Shown: piece after piece, positions 40,234 to 50,031 of the stretch
Layout: each line of letters begins with the position of its first letter
Position numbering within the stretch: position 1 is the first letter of the stretch
Source of the DNA: Bacillota bacterium
Lineage (GTDB): Bacteria > Bacillota > Clostridia > Christensenellales > Aristaeellaceae
Length of the DNA stretch: 64,000 nt
Direction of reading: 5' to 3'
Assembly (NCBI GenBank): GCA_023436585.1
Contig: JAEZIN010000002.1
Coordinates: 310,001-374,000, forward strand
Made by a program: the position numbers and the translations under genes
The notes under the pieces: model-generated
The model's database searches: none
Told to the model about the DNA's origin: nothing
What the model saw: the letters and a program-made list of their open reading frames with translations, nothing else

Positions 40234-43065
40234 GTGCGCAATACGCTTTTTATAAAAGGTGCCCGGGAGCACAACCTGAAAAACATCGACCTGGAGATCC
40301 CCCGCGACAAGCTGGTGGTGTTCACGGGCCTGTCCGGGTCAGGTAAAAGCTCCCTGGCCTTTGATACCATCTATGCCGAGGGGCAGAGGCGGTATGTGGA
40401 ATCACTGTCCGCCTATGCCAGGCAGTTCCTGGGGCAGATGGAGAAGCCGGATATCGACTACATTGAGGGGCTGTCCCCCGCCATCTCCATCGACCAGAAG
40501 ACAACCAGCCGCAACCCCCGCTCCACCGTGGGCACGGTGACGGAGGTGCACGACTATTTGCGCCTTTTGTATGCCCGCATCGGCACGCCCCACTGCCCCC
40601 AGTGCGGCAAGGAAATCAACCAGCAGACCATCGACCAGATGGTGGATCAAATTTTGTCCAATCCCGAGGGTACGCGCTTGCAGGTGCTGGCGCCGGTGGT
40701 GCGCGGCCGCAAGGGCGAGCACGCCAGAATATTGGAGGATGCCCGCAAGGGCGGATTCGTGCGCGTGCGCATCGACGGTACGCTCTATGAAATCGATGAT
40801 ACGCCGCCCCTGGACAAGCAAAAAAAGCACTCCATCGAGATCGTCATCGACCGGCTCATCATACGGCCCGGCAAGGAAATGTCCAAGCGCTTAACCGACA
40901 GCATGGAAACGGCGGCGGGCCAGTCCGGCGGGCTGATATTGATCGACCTGTTCGAGCAGGGGGAAATCCTTTTTTCCCAGAACTACGCCTGCGCCGACTG
41001 CGGTATCTCTATAGAGGAATTGGCGCCCAGGCTTTTCTCCTTCAATAGCCCCTTTGGCGCATGCCCCACCTGCGCCGGCCTTGGCACGCTGATGAAAATC
41101 AGCCCCGACATCGTGCTCCCGGACCGCAGCCTTTCCTTGAACCAGGGTGCCATCAACGCCATGGGCTGGAACGTGAAGGACCCCTCCAGCATCGCCAACA
41201 TGTTCTTTGCCGCCCTGGCCCAGAAGTACGGCTTTGATATGGATACGCCCGTACAGGACCTGCCTGAAAAAATCGTGGACATGCTGCTGTACGGCACCGG
41301 CAAGGAAAAGATTACCGTCCATTACGCCGGGCAAAACGGCGCCGGCCACTTCGATGCGCCTTATGAGGGCATCATCCCCTCCCTGGAGCGCCGCTACCGG
41401 GAAACCGCCAGCGACGGCATGAAGGCTTTGTATGAGGAATACATGGTGGCCGACCAGTGCCCCGACTGCCACGGCAAGCGCTTGAAGCCCGAGGCCCTGG
41501 CTGTCACTGTGGGCAGCGAGAACATCGCCAAGGTCAGCGATCTGAGTGTACTGGACGCCAGGGAGTTTTTCAAACACCTGACGCTTTCTGAAAAGCAAAC
41601 GCTCATCGCCTCCCAGATATTGAAGGAAATCAACGCCCGCCTGGGCTTTTTGGTGGATGTGGGCCTGGACTATTTGACCCTGTCCCGGGCGGCGGGCAGT
41701 CTGTCCGGCGGCGAGGCGCAAAGAATCCGCCTGGCCACGCAGATTGGTTCCTCCCTGGTGGGCGTGCTGTATATTCTGGACGAACCCTCCATCGGCCTGC
41801 ACCAAAGAGACAACGCCAGGCTGCTGAAGACTTTAAAGCACCTGCGGGACATCGGCAATACGCTGATTGTGGTGGAGCACGACGAAGAAACCATGTACGC
41901 CGCCGACTACATCGTCGACATCGGCCCCGGCGCCGGCGCCCACGGCGGCCATATCGTGGCCCAGGGTACGGTGGAGGAAATCATCGCCAACCCAAACTCT
42001 CTGACAGGGCAATATTTAAGCGGAAAGAAAAGCATCCCCGTGCCGGAAAAGAGACGTACGCCAACGGGCTGCCTCACCATCCGCGGCGCGCGGGAGCACA
42101 ACCTCAAAAACATCAATGCCACCATTCCCCTGGGAGTCCTAACCTGCGTCACGGGCGTGTCCGGCAGCGGTAAGTCCAGCCTGGTCAACGAGATTTTGTA
42201 CAAATACCTGGCCAAGCAGTTGAACCGGGCCAAAACACGTCCCGGCGCGTTTGATAAGCTGGAAGGTATGGAGCTGCTGGACAAGATCATCGATATCGAT
42301 CAGTCGCCCATCGGCCGCACACCGAGGAGCAACCCGGCCACCTACACGGGGCTTTTCGACCTCATCCGCAAGGTGTTCGCGCTGACCCCCGACGCCAAGG
42401 CCAGGGGTTACAAGGAAAACCGCTTCTCCTTTAACGTCAAGGGCGGCCGGTGCGAAGCCTGCTCCGGCGACGGCCTCATCAAAATTGAAATGCACTTCCT
42501 GCCCGATATCTATGTCCCCTGCGAGGTTTGCAAGGGCAAGCGTTACAACCGCGAGACGCTGGAGGTGCACTACCGGGGTAAGTCCATCCACGATGTGCTG
42601 GAGATGACCGTAGAGGAAGGCCTGACCTACTTTGAAAACCATCCGCAGATATTGCGAAAGCTGGAGACACTGTACGATGTAGGCCTTGGCTACATGAAGC
42701 TGGGCCAGTCCAGCACCACGCTGTCTGGCGGTGAAGCCCAGCGGATCAAGTTGGCTACGGAGCTCAGCCGGCGGGCAACAGGCAAAACCATTTATGTGCT
42801 GGATGAGCCCACCACCGGCCTGCACATGGCCGATGTGGACCGGCTGGTGCAGGTGCTGCAGCGGCTGGTGGATGCCGGCAACAGTGTGATTGTCATCGAG
42901 CATAACCTGGACATCATCAAAACCGCCGACTACATCCTTGACCTGGGTCCGGAGGGCGGCCACCGGGGCGGGCAGATTATTGCCCAGGGCACACCGGAAG
43001 AAATCTGCAAAGTAGAGGCCAGCCATACAGGCCAGTACTTGAAAGCCCTGCTGGGGAGACGGTAA
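40234..43065 (+). CDS. uvrA: Excinuclease ABC subunit A
   Basis: 943-residue damage-recognition ATPase of nucleotide excision repair, with GTG start and GAGGTG in the preceding gene. Two ABC ATPase units: Walker A GLSGSGKSS near residue 31 and GVSGSGKSS near 645; signatures LSGGEAQRIRLATQ and LSGGEAQRIKLATE. The zinc-binding motifs CADC...CPTC and CEAC...CEVC are complete, as is the LDEPSIGLHQRDN Walker B. No uvrB or uvrC is in the window. A terminator-like hairpin follows at 43176. Confidence 0.97.
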   Translation: MRNTLFIKGAREHNLKNIDLEIPRDKLVVFTGLSGSGKSSLAFDTIYAEGQRRYVESLSAYARQFLGQMEKPDIDYIEGLSPAISIDQKTTSRNPRSTVGTVTEVHDYLRLLYARIGTPHCPQCGKEINQQTIDQMVDQILSNPEGTRLQVLAPVVRGRKGEHARILEDARKGGFVRVRIDGTLYEIDDTPPLDKQKKHSIEIVIDRLIIRPGKEMSKRLTDSMETAAGQSGGLILIDLFEQGEILFSQNYACADCGISIEELAPRLFSFNSPFGACPTCAGLGTLMKISPDIVLPDRSLSLNQGAINAMGWNVKDPSSIANMFFAALAQKYGFDMDTPVQDLPEKIVDMLLYGTGKEKITVHYAGQNGAGHFDAPYEGIIPSLERRYRETASDGMKALYEEYMVADQCPDCHGKRLKPEALAVTVGSENIAKVSDLSVLDAREFFKHLTLSEKQTLIASQILKEINARLGFLVDVGLDYLTLSRAAGSLSGGEAQRIRLATQIGSSLVGVLYILDEPSIGLHQRDNARLLKTLKHLRDIGNTLIVVEHDEETMYAADYIVDIGPGAGAHGGHIVAQGTVEEIIANPNSLTGQYLSGKKSIPVPEKRRTPTGCLTIRGAREHNLKNINATIPLGVLTCVTGVSGSGKSSLVNEILYKYLAKQLNRAKTRPGAFDKLEGMELLDKIIDIDQSPIGRTPRSNPATYTGLFDLIRKVFALTPDAKARGYKENRFSFNVKGGRCEACSGDGLIKIEMHFLPDIYVPCEVCKGKRYNRETLEVHYRGKSIHDVLEMTVEEGLTYFENHPQILRKLETLYDVGLGYMKLGQSSTTLSGGEAQRIKLATELSRRATGKTIYVLDEPTTGLHMADVDRLVQVLQRLVDAGNSVIVIEHNLDIIKTADYILDLGPEGGHRGGQIIAQGTPEEICKVEASHTGQYLKALLGRR

Positions 43066-43175
43066 CCAGGGAGGCTCCGAAGCCGAAGCGCTGCCCAGAT
43101 GGGGCAACTTCCCTATGGAATCCCTGTATAGGGAAAGGTAAAGATGTTGTGTTGTTTCTAGCAGCACCAAATACA

Positions 43176-43210
43176 AAAGAGCGTCGGAAAGACTCCGGCG
43201 CTCTTTCTTT
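43176..43210 (+). terminator. uvrA operon terminator
   Basis: AAAGAGCG pairs with CGCTCTTT around GTC/CCGG, followed by CTTTTATA. Confidence 0.8.
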
Positions 43211-43254
43211 TATAATGCTGCATATGTAGAGGACAGGCCTGGTCAGTGAGATAA

Positions 43255-43310
43255 AGTTTTTGAGGGATGCGTGCGGGAAGTGGGACTTTTTCAAAAATCC
43301 TCCTTCCCGC
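43255..43310 (+). repeat. Dispersed 56-bp hairpin repeat, copy C
   Basis: Starts AGTTTTTGAGGGATG, then GCGGGAAGTGGGA, an A/T loop and TCCTCCTTCCCGC. This is the reverse orientation of copies A and B, so the leading AGTTTTT stretch is part of the element. Confidence 0.7.
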
Positions 43311-43323
43311 AAAAAACAACTCA

Positions 43324-44715
43324 TTACCCCCGCCGCGCCGGAGCCATATGGATGGCCATTCCCTCCACGCTGTCCAGCGCCTCAGTGATGCTTTCGGCAA
43401 AGGTGGGATGGGGGCGGATGGCCTTCAATAGCTGCTCCCGGGTCAGACCGTTGGCGATAGCCACTGTCATTTCGTTCACCATGTCCGTCGCCCGCTCGCA
43501 TACGATTTGAGCTCCCAGCAGCACATCTGTTTGCGCGTCCAGCACAAGCTTCACAAAGCCCCGCTCTCCGCCGGCGATCATGGTGCGGCAGTTGGCTGAG
43601 AGGATATACTTGCCGGTGCGCACGGTGATGCCCTTTGCTTTCGCCTCGTCTGCAGTAAGGCCCACGCATGCAATTTCCGGGCGGGTGTATACGCAGGAGG
43701 GCACCAGGTCTTCCCGCATAGCAGGGGCATGCCCCGCCGCCCGCTCCACGCAGGCAATGCCCTGGGCGGAGGCAGCATGGGCCAATTGAACAGCCCCCGC
43801 CACATCGCCGATGGCGTACACGCCGGGTACGCTTGTTTGATGGTTTTCATCCGTCACAATGCGGCCCCGGTCTGTTGCAAGGGTAAAGCCTTCCTCAAAC
43901 AGCCCCTGGGTGTTGGCCCTGCGGCCAATGGCCACAAGCACCGTGTCGCCGGCTGTCTGACCCTGCTTGCCGCCTGATTCGTACAGCGCAGTCAGGGAGC
44001 CGTCTTCATTCTTTATGATTTGCGAGACCTTGGCACCGGTAAAGATGCCCGCACCCCGCTTTTTGAGGATCATGGCAAGATTTTGCGATATTTCTCGGTC
44101 CATTTGAGGCAGGAGCCTTTCCAGCGCCTCAATGATGGTAATCTCATAGCCCAGCGCCTGGAACATGGAAGCGAACTCCACCCCGATGACGCCGCCGCCA
44201 ATGATCACAAAACGTTTACCGGCGGGCGGAGCGCTTAATATGCCGTCGCTGGTCACAACGCCGGGAAGGTCAAGGCCAGGTATGGGCGGCAGTACAGGAT
44301 TCGAACCTGTGGCGATGAGGATTTTATCCCCCGTCAGCACCTGGTCCCCCACCACCACGGTGTGGCTGTCCCGGATGACGCCAGCACCTTTTACCAGCGT
44401 GATACCATTCTGGGCGATCAGCCGGCCGATGCCCTCCCGCAGGTTCAAAACCAGTTCATCCTTTCGGGTGTACATCCTGTCCAGATCCAGGGTGACCTCC
44501 CCGGCCTGTACGCCCCAGCCGGCCAGCCGGTCCAGCTCTTCAAAGCCCATGGCGGCGTGCAGCAGCGCTTTGGTGGGCACGCAGCCGCGGTTCAGGCATG
44601 TACCGCCCACCTCGTCCTTTTCCACCAGCGCCACCTTTTGCGTAAGCTGCGCCGCCCGGATGGCCGCCTCATAGCCGCCAGGCCCAGCGCCCAGGATGAT
44701 CCAGTCAAAATCCAT
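43324..44715 (-). CDS. lpd: Dihydrolipoyl dehydrogenase (glycine cleavage L protein)
   Basis: 463-residue flavoprotein that reoxidises the dihydrolipoyl arm of GcvH with NAD+. The FAD motif ILGAGPGGYEAA opens the protein, the redox disulfide is GTCLNRGCVPTK (residues 38-49), the NAD motif is VIIGGGVIGVEFAS, and HPHPTFAESITEAL-type C-terminal His-Glu is present as RPHPTFAESI. No lipoyl domain is attached. It is the last gene of the glycine operon, 13 bp after lplA. Confidence 0.95.
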   Translation of the reverse strand: MDFDWIILGAGPGGYEAAIRAAQLTQKVALVEKDEVGGTCLNRGCVPTKALLHAAMGFEELDRLAGWGVQAGEVTLDLDRMYTRKDELVLNLREGIGRLIAQNGITLVKGAGVIRDSHTVVVGDQVLTGDKILIATGSNPVLPPIPGLDLPGVVTSDGILSAPPAGKRFVIIGGGVIGVEFASMFQALGYEITIIEALERLLPQMDREISQNLAMILKKRGAGIFTGAKVSQIIKNEDGSLTALYESGGKQGQTAGDTVLVAIGRRANTQGLFEEGFTLATDRGRIVTDENHQTSVPGVYAIGDVAGAVQLAHAASAQGIACVERAAGHAPAMREDLVPSCVYTRPEIACVGLTADEAKAKGITVRTGKYILSANCRTMIAGGERGFVKLVLDAQTDVLLGAQIVCERATDMVNEMTVAIANGLTREQLLKAIRPHPTFAESITEALDSVEGMAIHMAPARRG

Positions 44716-44728
44716 GGTCTGTCACCCC

Positions 44729-45718
44729 TTAAAAGTTTTGACTCATCAAGAAAGATTGCAGATCGTGGCCAATCTCCTCCGATCGCGCGCATATGGGCGA
44801 TACGGCTTGCGCAAGTGCTGAGCCGTTAAATTCGCACCCTGCAAAGAGCCCCGGCAGGCTCTGGATCAGGCTTTCATCCAGCGCGTCGGAAAAGGCTGCG
44901 CATTCCTTTACCCTGCCCGCTTCCACTGAAAACTGCAGTTGGATGCCACCCCAGGCAAAACGCGCCTCCCCTTCCCAGGTAAAGGGGATGGGCCGGCCGT
45001 AAATCCAGTTCCAGGCGGAAAACTTCTCTTTCCCCGCTTTTACCCTTTCCCCGTCGATGCAGGATAGAGGCAGCTCTTCAGGCTCCGCGCCGTATACCTT
45101 GCCCAAGGCCAGGATCAGCGCATCCTTTAACAAAGGAATCGTAAGTTCGGGGCACAGTTCCTGCAGGTTCACCACCCGTGCCCGGACGGAGGATACGCCC
45201 TTGGACGCAAGCTTTTGCTGGGGCACATTCAAATACCTGGCCAGGTTCTCCATATCCACATTGGTAAGCAGTGTGCCGTGGTGATAGGCATTTTCTCCGC
45301 TTTTGTAAAATGCATTGCCGGAAAATTTCCGCCCGTCCACCGTGATATCGTTGCGGCCGGTGCGCTCCGCGGGAATTCCGAAAGAGCGCACCGCCTGCAG
45401 TATGACTTCCGTCTGCCTGGCCACATCGTAATCGGCCTGGCTTACAAGAAACGTAAAATTGAGGTTGCCCAGGTCATGATACACCGCGCCGCCGCCGGAA
45501 AGCCTGCGCACCAAATGGCCGCCGTCTTTCTCGAGATCAGGCACCCGTACTTCCTTCCAGGCATTCTGGTTGCGCCCGATCACCACCGTGTGCCGGTTCT
45601 GCCACAGGTACAGGATCACTTCCCCCCGCTGTACCGTCTCCAGCAGGTGTTCCTCCAAAGCCAGATTGTCATGGGGAGCCGTGCAGTCTGTCACAATATA
45701 GCGGCAGCGGCTGATCAT
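44729..45718 (-). CDS. lplA: Lipoate-protein ligase
   Basis: 329 residues. Attaches free lipoate to the lysine of GcvH via lipoyl-AMP. Motifs: RRLSGGGAVYHDLGNLNF (the lipoate/ATP-binding RRxSGGG), GRNDITVDGRKFSGNAF with the catalytic Lys, and a C-terminal domain typical of LplA. The ATG at 45718 is 4 bp after the gcvPB stop, with GGAGG inside gcvPB. Its place in this operon ties it to glycine cleavage. Confidence 0.93.
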   Translation of the reverse strand: MISRCRYIVTDCTAPHDNLALEEHLLETVQRGEVILYLWQNRHTVVIGRNQNAWKEVRVPDLEKDGGHLVRRLSGGGAVYHDLGNLNFTFLVSQADYDVARQTEVILQAVRSFGIPAERTGRNDITVDGRKFSGNAFYKSGENAYHHGTLLTNVDMENLARYLNVPQQKLASKGVSSVRARVVNLQELCPELTIPLLKDALILALGKVYGAEPEELPLSCIDGERVKAGKEKFSAWNWIYGRPIPFTWEGEARFAWGGIQLQFSVEAGRVKECAAFSDALDESLIQSLPGLFAGCEFNGSALAQAVSPICARSEEIGHDLQSFLMSQNF

Positions 45719-45722
45719 GGCC

Positions 45723-47141
45723 TCACTCCTCCGAAAAGATATAGCGCAGCTTGGGGTTGCGGGCCGCTGCCACCTCATCGGGCCTGCCGATGGGGGTGGT
45801 TACGGGGCACAGGTGCAGGCTATCCGGATCGTCCTTGGCTTTTTGCGCGATTTCCTTCAGGGCAGCGATGCCTTCCTCCAGCGTTTCTCGGCTCTCCGTC
45901 TCCGTGGGCTCGATCATCAGTGCCTCGTGCACGATAAGTGGGAAGTACATCGTCGGGGGATGCATGCCTTTGTCCAGCAGCGCCTTTGCCACATCCAGGG
46001 CGGAAACGCCGGTTTCCTTTTTGAGGTTCTCCAGCGTCAGCACAAACTCATGCATGCAGGTGTGGTCATAGGCCAGGTCGTACGTGTCCTTCAGGCGGTT
46101 CATCATGTAGTTGGCATTGAGCACGGCGTTTTCGGATGCCTCCCGAATACCTTCCCGGCCCAGGGTGAGGATGTAGGTCAGCGCCCGTACCACGATAAGG
46201 AAGTTGCCGTAGAACGCCTTCACCTGGCCGATGCTTTGCGGACCCGGCGTCTCGCCCAATGCAGAAGACGGCAGGAAAGGCGCCAGGAAGGCCTTGCAGC
46301 CCACCGGCCCGGAGCCGGGCCCGCCGCCGCCGTGGGGCGTGGAGAAGGTTTTGTGCAAATTGAGATGCACCACGTCAAAGCCCATGTCGCCGGGCCGCAC
46401 CACGCCCATAATGGCGTTGAGGTTCGCCCCGTCGTAGTAACACAATCCGCCCGCCTCATGGACGATGCGGGTGATATCCAGTATGTTCTTGTCAAACAGA
46501 CCCAGGGTGTTGGGGTTGGTGAGCATCAGCCCGGCGGTGTCTTCCCCCACGGCAGCCCGGAGGGCATTCAGATCCACGCAGCCGTCCGGCCCGGAAGGAA
46601 TGCTGACCACCGAATAGCCCGCCATGGCCCCGGTGGCCGGGTTGGTGCCGTGCGCGGAATCGGGCACGATGAGCTTTGTGCGCTTACTATCGCCCCGGGA
46701 TTGATGATAAGCCTTGATGAGCAGCACACCGGTAAACTCGCCATGGGCGCCTGCGGCGGGCTGGAAAGTCATGCGGTCCATGCCGGTGATCTCGCACAAG
46801 TGCTTTTCAGCGGTTGCCAAAACCTCCAGGCAGCCCTGCACCGTCTCCTTGGGCTGCAGGGGGTGGATGTTGGCAAAGCCGGGCAGCGAGGCGATCTCGT
46901 CATTGATGCGGGGGTTGTACTTCATGGTGCAGGAGCCCAAGGGATAAAAGCCGCTGTTGACGCCGTGGGCACGCCTCGCCAGCTTCGTATAATGGCGGCT
47001 GATGTCCGTTTCCGCCATCTCCGGCAGTTGCGGGGCGTTCCCCCTTTGATATTCTTCCGGCAGCGATGTCTCCGGCACGTCGCACTTGGGCAAAAGGCTT
47101 ACATGATGGCCGGGGCGGCTTACTTCAAAAATCAGGTTCAT
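45723..47141 (-). CDS. gcvPB: Glycine dehydrogenase (decarboxylating) subunit 2
   Basis: 472 residues, the PLP-binding half of the split P protein. The PLP lysine lies in LNLHKTFSTPHGGGGPGSG, near residue 265. Also TGMDRMTFQPAAGAHGE and PLGSCTMKYNPRIND are conserved. It decarboxylates glycine and passes the aminomethyl group to lipoyl-GcvH together with subunit 1. ATG 47141 overlaps the gcvPA stop as ATGA; GGGAGG is 10 bp upstream. Confidence 0.96.
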   Translation of the reverse strand: MNLIFEVSRPGHHVSLLPKCDVPETSLPEEYQRGNAPQLPEMAETDISRHYTKLARRAHGVNSGFYPLGSCTMKYNPRINDEIASLPGFANIHPLQPKETVQGCLEVLATAEKHLCEITGMDRMTFQPAAGAHGEFTGVLLIKAYHQSRGDSKRTKLIVPDSAHGTNPATGAMAGYSVVSIPSGPDGCVDLNALRAAVGEDTAGLMLTNPNTLGLFDKNILDITRIVHEAGGLCYYDGANLNAIMGVVRPGDMGFDVVHLNLHKTFSTPHGGGGPGSGPVGCKAFLAPFLPSSALGETPGPQSIGQVKAFYGNFLIVVRALTYILTLGREGIREASENAVLNANYMMNRLKDTYDLAYDHTCMHEFVLTLENLKKETGVSALDVAKALLDKGMHPPTMYFPLIVHEALMIEPTETESRETLEEGIAALKEIAQKAKDDPDSLHLCPVTTPIGRPDEVAAARNPKLRYIFSEE

Positions 47142-48460
47142 TTTGCGCACACCTCCCGGACGGTTTGTATCGCATCGTCAAGCTGTTCCCGGCTGACCTG
47201 CTCGGTAGCACACCAGAGCAATTCATCGTCCCCTACCGGCAGCCCGCCCAGGATGTCCTTCTCCTCCAGCGCTTTCAAGACAGCTTCACGCTTTCCGCCG
47301 CAGGCCGTAACAAACTCATGGAAGAAAGCTGCGCTTCCCACCCGGCGGATGCCCGGAATCTTCGTCAGGCCCGCTTCCAGATAATGCGCCTTGCTCATGG
47401 ATTGCATGGCCGCTTCCTTTAAGCCTTCCGGCCCCATGGCGGACAGGTACACCGCCGCGGTCAATGCACACAGCGCCTGGTTGGAGCAAACATTGGAGCT
47501 GGCCTTTTCCCGCCTGATGTGCTGCTCACGGGCCTGCAGCGTCAATACAAAGGCGCGGTTTCCGCTATGGTCTGTGGTTTCGCCCACGATGCGGCCCGGC
47601 AGCTTGCGCATCATGGCCGTGGTGGCCGCCATGAACCCAAGGTACGGCCCGCCAAAGGACAGCGGCATGCCCAGCGGCTGGCCCTCGCCCACGGCGATGT
47701 CGGCTCCCGCCTCTTTGGGGGACTGCATCACGGCCAAAGCAATGGGGTTGACGCCCAGGATGTACTTGCCGCCAGCCGCGTGCACCTTTTCGCCCAGCAG
47801 CTTTGTATCCTCCAGCGCGCCATAAAAGTTGGGCTGCTGTATAAACAGGCAGGCGGTATCCTCACCCAGCATGCTTTCCAGCGCCGCCAAATCGGTAATG
47901 CCATCCTTCTTAGGCACGATGCGCATGGGTGCGTTGGCGGCGTTGCAGAAGGTTTGGATGGTAGCGATGGTATCCGGGTGGGTGGTGGCAGACACAAGCG
48001 CCGTCACCCGCTTGCGCTCCCGGCACATGGCCACGGCTTCGGCCGCTGCCTCGGCCCCGTCGTACATGGAAGCGTTGCTCACGTCCAGGCCAGTCAATTC
48101 GCAGATCATGGTCTGGTACTCAAATATGGACTGCAAAATGCCCTGGCTGATCTCCGCCTGGTAAGGCGTATAAGCGGTGACAAACTCCTCTTTGGAGGTG
48201 ATGTACTTTACGATAGAGGGGATATAGTGGTTGTACGCCCCGGCGCCCCGCAGGATCACAGAATAGGTCCTGTTCTTGCGGGAAACCGCCGTCATCTCCC
48301 GGCGGACCTCATACTCCGTTTTCCCCTCCGGCAGGTTCAAAGGCGTCTGCAAGAGTACCTGCCGGGGCACATCCAAAAACAATTCCGAAACACTCTGAAC
48401 GTTAAGGGAGGAGAGCATTTCCTGCCGCTCTCCCTTTGTGGTGGGGATATAGCTGCCCAT
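47138..48460 (-). CDS. gcvPA: Glycine dehydrogenase (decarboxylating) subunit 1
   Basis: 440 residues. Family markers are MGSYIPTT at the start, GAGAYNHYIPSIVKYI, TPYQAEISQGILQSIFEYQ and SNASMYDGAEAAAEA. With subunit 2 it forms the Firmicutes-type split P protein. It starts 2 bp after gcvH and overlaps gcvPB by 4 bp. Confidence 0.96.
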   Translation of the reverse strand: MGSYIPTTKGERQEMLSSLNVQSVSELFLDVPRQVLLQTPLNLPEGKTEYEVRREMTAVSRKNRTYSVILRGAGAYNHYIPSIVKYITSKEEFVTAYTPYQAEISQGILQSIFEYQTMICELTGLDVSNASMYDGAEAAAEAVAMCRERKRVTALVSATTHPDTIATIQTFCNAANAPMRIVPKKDGITDLAALESMLGEDTACLFIQQPNFYGALEDTKLLGEKVHAAGGKYILGVNPIALAVMQSPKEAGADIAVGEGQPLGMPLSFGGPYLGFMAATTAMMRKLPGRIVGETTDHSGNRAFVLTLQAREQHIRREKASSNVCSNQALCALTAAVYLSAMGPEGLKEAAMQSMSKAHYLEAGLTKIPGIRRVGSAAFFHEFVTACGGKREAVLKALEEKDILGGLPVGDDELLWCATEQVSREQLDDAIQTVREVCAK

Positions 48461-48462
48461 GC

Positions 48463-48840
48463 TTACTCCTCCTTGGGGATGGCCGCATAGGCATCGGCAT
48501 CCATAAGCTCCACCGTGGCGGTCACATCCTTCACCCGAATGAACCAGGCCTCATACGGCGCCTGATTGATGCTCTGCGGGCTATCCAGCAGCGCCTCGTT
48601 AATCTCCGTCACTTCGCCTGTCACGGGGCTGTATACGTCACTGACGGCCTTCACCGATTCCACATCGGCAAAGGTTTCCCCTGCGGTAACACTGTCGCCG
48701 GGCTGGGGCAGGTTCACGAACACCAGGTCGCCCAGCGCCTCCTGGGCATAATCCGTCAAACCGATTTCCACCGTTCCGTCTTGAAGAGGGCGCACCCATT
48801 CGTGGGATTTGGAATAACGAAGTTCAGCGGGAGTATTCAT
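48463..48840 (-). CDS. gcvH: Glycine cleavage system H protein
   Basis: 125-residue carrier whose lipoylated lysine shuttles the aminomethyl group. The lipoylation site is VESVKAVSD (Lys near residue 64), in a domain starting YSKSHEWV. AAGGAGG lies ahead of the ATG. Order gcvT-gcvH-gcvPA-gcvPB is conserved. Confidence 0.97.
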   Translation of the reverse strand: MNTPAELRYSKSHEWVRPLQDGTVEIGLTDYAQEALGDLVFVNLPQPGDSVTAGETFADVESVKAVSDVYSPVTGEVTEINEALLDSPQSINQAPYEAWFIRVKDVTATVELMDADAYAAIPKEE

Positions 48841-48855
48841 GATGACAGCCTCCTT

Positions 48856-49950
48856 TTATTTTGTGCTCGCTTTTTTGTAAAAGGGCAGGGGAACGACCTT
48901 GGCCGCGATGCGCCGGCCGCGTACGTCCACCTCCACCTGCGTATCAAGTGCGGCTATTTCCTTATCTACCAGCGCCATGGCCACCGCCTGGTTCAGGTAC
49001 GGGCAGAAGGTACCGGATGTGGTTTGGCCCACCTGCCTGTCACCAACATACACCACGCAATGCTCCCTGGCGATGCCCCGGCCCGTCATTTGCAGGCCAA
49101 CACGCGCTATCTGGGGCTCGCCCTTATCTACAAGCGCCGCCTTGCCAATGAAATCCGGCTTTCCCATCTTCACAAACATGCCAAGACCCGTTTCCAGCGG
49201 GGTGATTTCATCGTTCATCTCATGGCCGTATAATGGCATGGCTGCCTCCAGCCGCAGCGTATCCCTGGCACCCAGGCCGGAGGGCACAAGGCCCAAGTCT
49301 TTGCCCGTATCCAAAAGAAGCTGCCAGAGCCTAGTGGCATCCCCATTCCCGCAATACAGCTCGAATCCGCTTTCCCCTGTATAGCCTGTGCGGGAGATGA
49401 TGCAGGAAATACCGCCCACTGTCCCTTTTTCCACAAACGAGTAATATTTCTTGGGTATGTCCTCCTCCTTGGTCAGCCGGGCCAATATCTCGGCCGCCTT
49501 CGGCCCCTGCAGCGCCACCTGGGCTGTTTCGTCGGATACATCCTCCATGCGCACATCCCCGAAAAGGTGCTGCCGCATGAAGGCCACATCCTTTTCCCGG
49601 TTGGAGGCGTTCACCACCATCATGTACCGTTCTTCGCCAATGCGGTACACGATCAGATCATCCACCACGCCGCCCTGTTCGTTGCACATGGGGCTGTAGC
49701 GCACCTGCCCTATTACCATATTGCCCATGTCGTTGGTGACCAGGTTTTGTATGTTGTTCAGCGCGTCGGGCCCCGTGAACAGGACCTCCCCCATATGGGA
49801 CACGTCAAACAACCCGCAGGCCGTGCGCACCGCCATGTGCTCGGCAATCACCCCGGCGGGATACTGCACCGGCAGAATGTACCCGGCAAAGGGCACCATC
49901 TTGCCGCCCAGCGCCACATGGCTGTCATACAGAGGCGTTTTCCTGTCCAT
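48856..49950 (-). CDS. gcvT: Aminomethyltransferase (glycine cleavage T protein)
   Basis: 364 residues. Transfers the methylene group from GcvH to tetrahydrofolate and releases ammonia. Recognisable by MGEVLFTGPDAL, RTGYTGESGFELYC and LGARDTLRLEAAMPLYGHE, the folate-binding region. First gene of the operon behind the glycine riboswitch; GGGAGGG precedes the ATG. Confidence 0.96.
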   Translation of the reverse strand: MDRKTPLYDSHVALGGKMVPFAGYILPVQYPAGVIAEHMAVRTACGLFDVSHMGEVLFTGPDALNNIQNLVTNDMGNMVIGQVRYSPMCNEQGGVVDDLIVYRIGEERYMMVVNASNREKDVAFMRQHLFGDVRMEDVSDETAQVALQGPKAAEILARLTKEEDIPKKYYSFVEKGTVGGISCIISRTGYTGESGFELYCGNGDATRLWQLLLDTGKDLGLVPSGLGARDTLRLEAAMPLYGHEMNDEITPLETGLGMFVKMGKPDFIGKAALVDKGEPQIARVGLQMTGRGIAREHCVVYVGDRQVGQTTSGTFCPYLNQAVAMALVDKEIAALDTQVEVDVRGRRIAAKVVPLPFYKKASTK

Positions 49951-49993
49951 GATTTTCCCTCCCGTGTCAATTTTTCATGCTTTTCATGCAATT

Positions 49994-50031
49994 CAAAAGG
50001 CGAACAGGCCGCTTATGCAGCCTATCCGCCT
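49994..50031 (-). terminator. Riboswitch-controlled terminator hairpin ahead of gcvT
   Basis: On the minus strand AGGCGGATAGGCTGC pairs (with G-U pairs) with GCGGCCTGTTCGCCT, then TTTTG. It lies between the second glycine aptamer and gcvT, the usual expression platform position. Confidence 0.75.

Larger units (their letters stand above)
43066..43323. other. Gene-free gap after uvrA
   Basis: Contains a small hairpin TTCCCTAT/ATAGGGAA (about 43111-43137), the uvrA terminator (43176-43210) and hairpin-repeat copy C (43255-43310). No reading frame looks real. Confidence 0.55.

Noticed and set aside
45717..47384. 555-codon plus-strand frame across gcvPB and gcvPA
   Set aside because: It is antisense to conserved gcv genes, matches no family and has a composition typical of a shadow frame.
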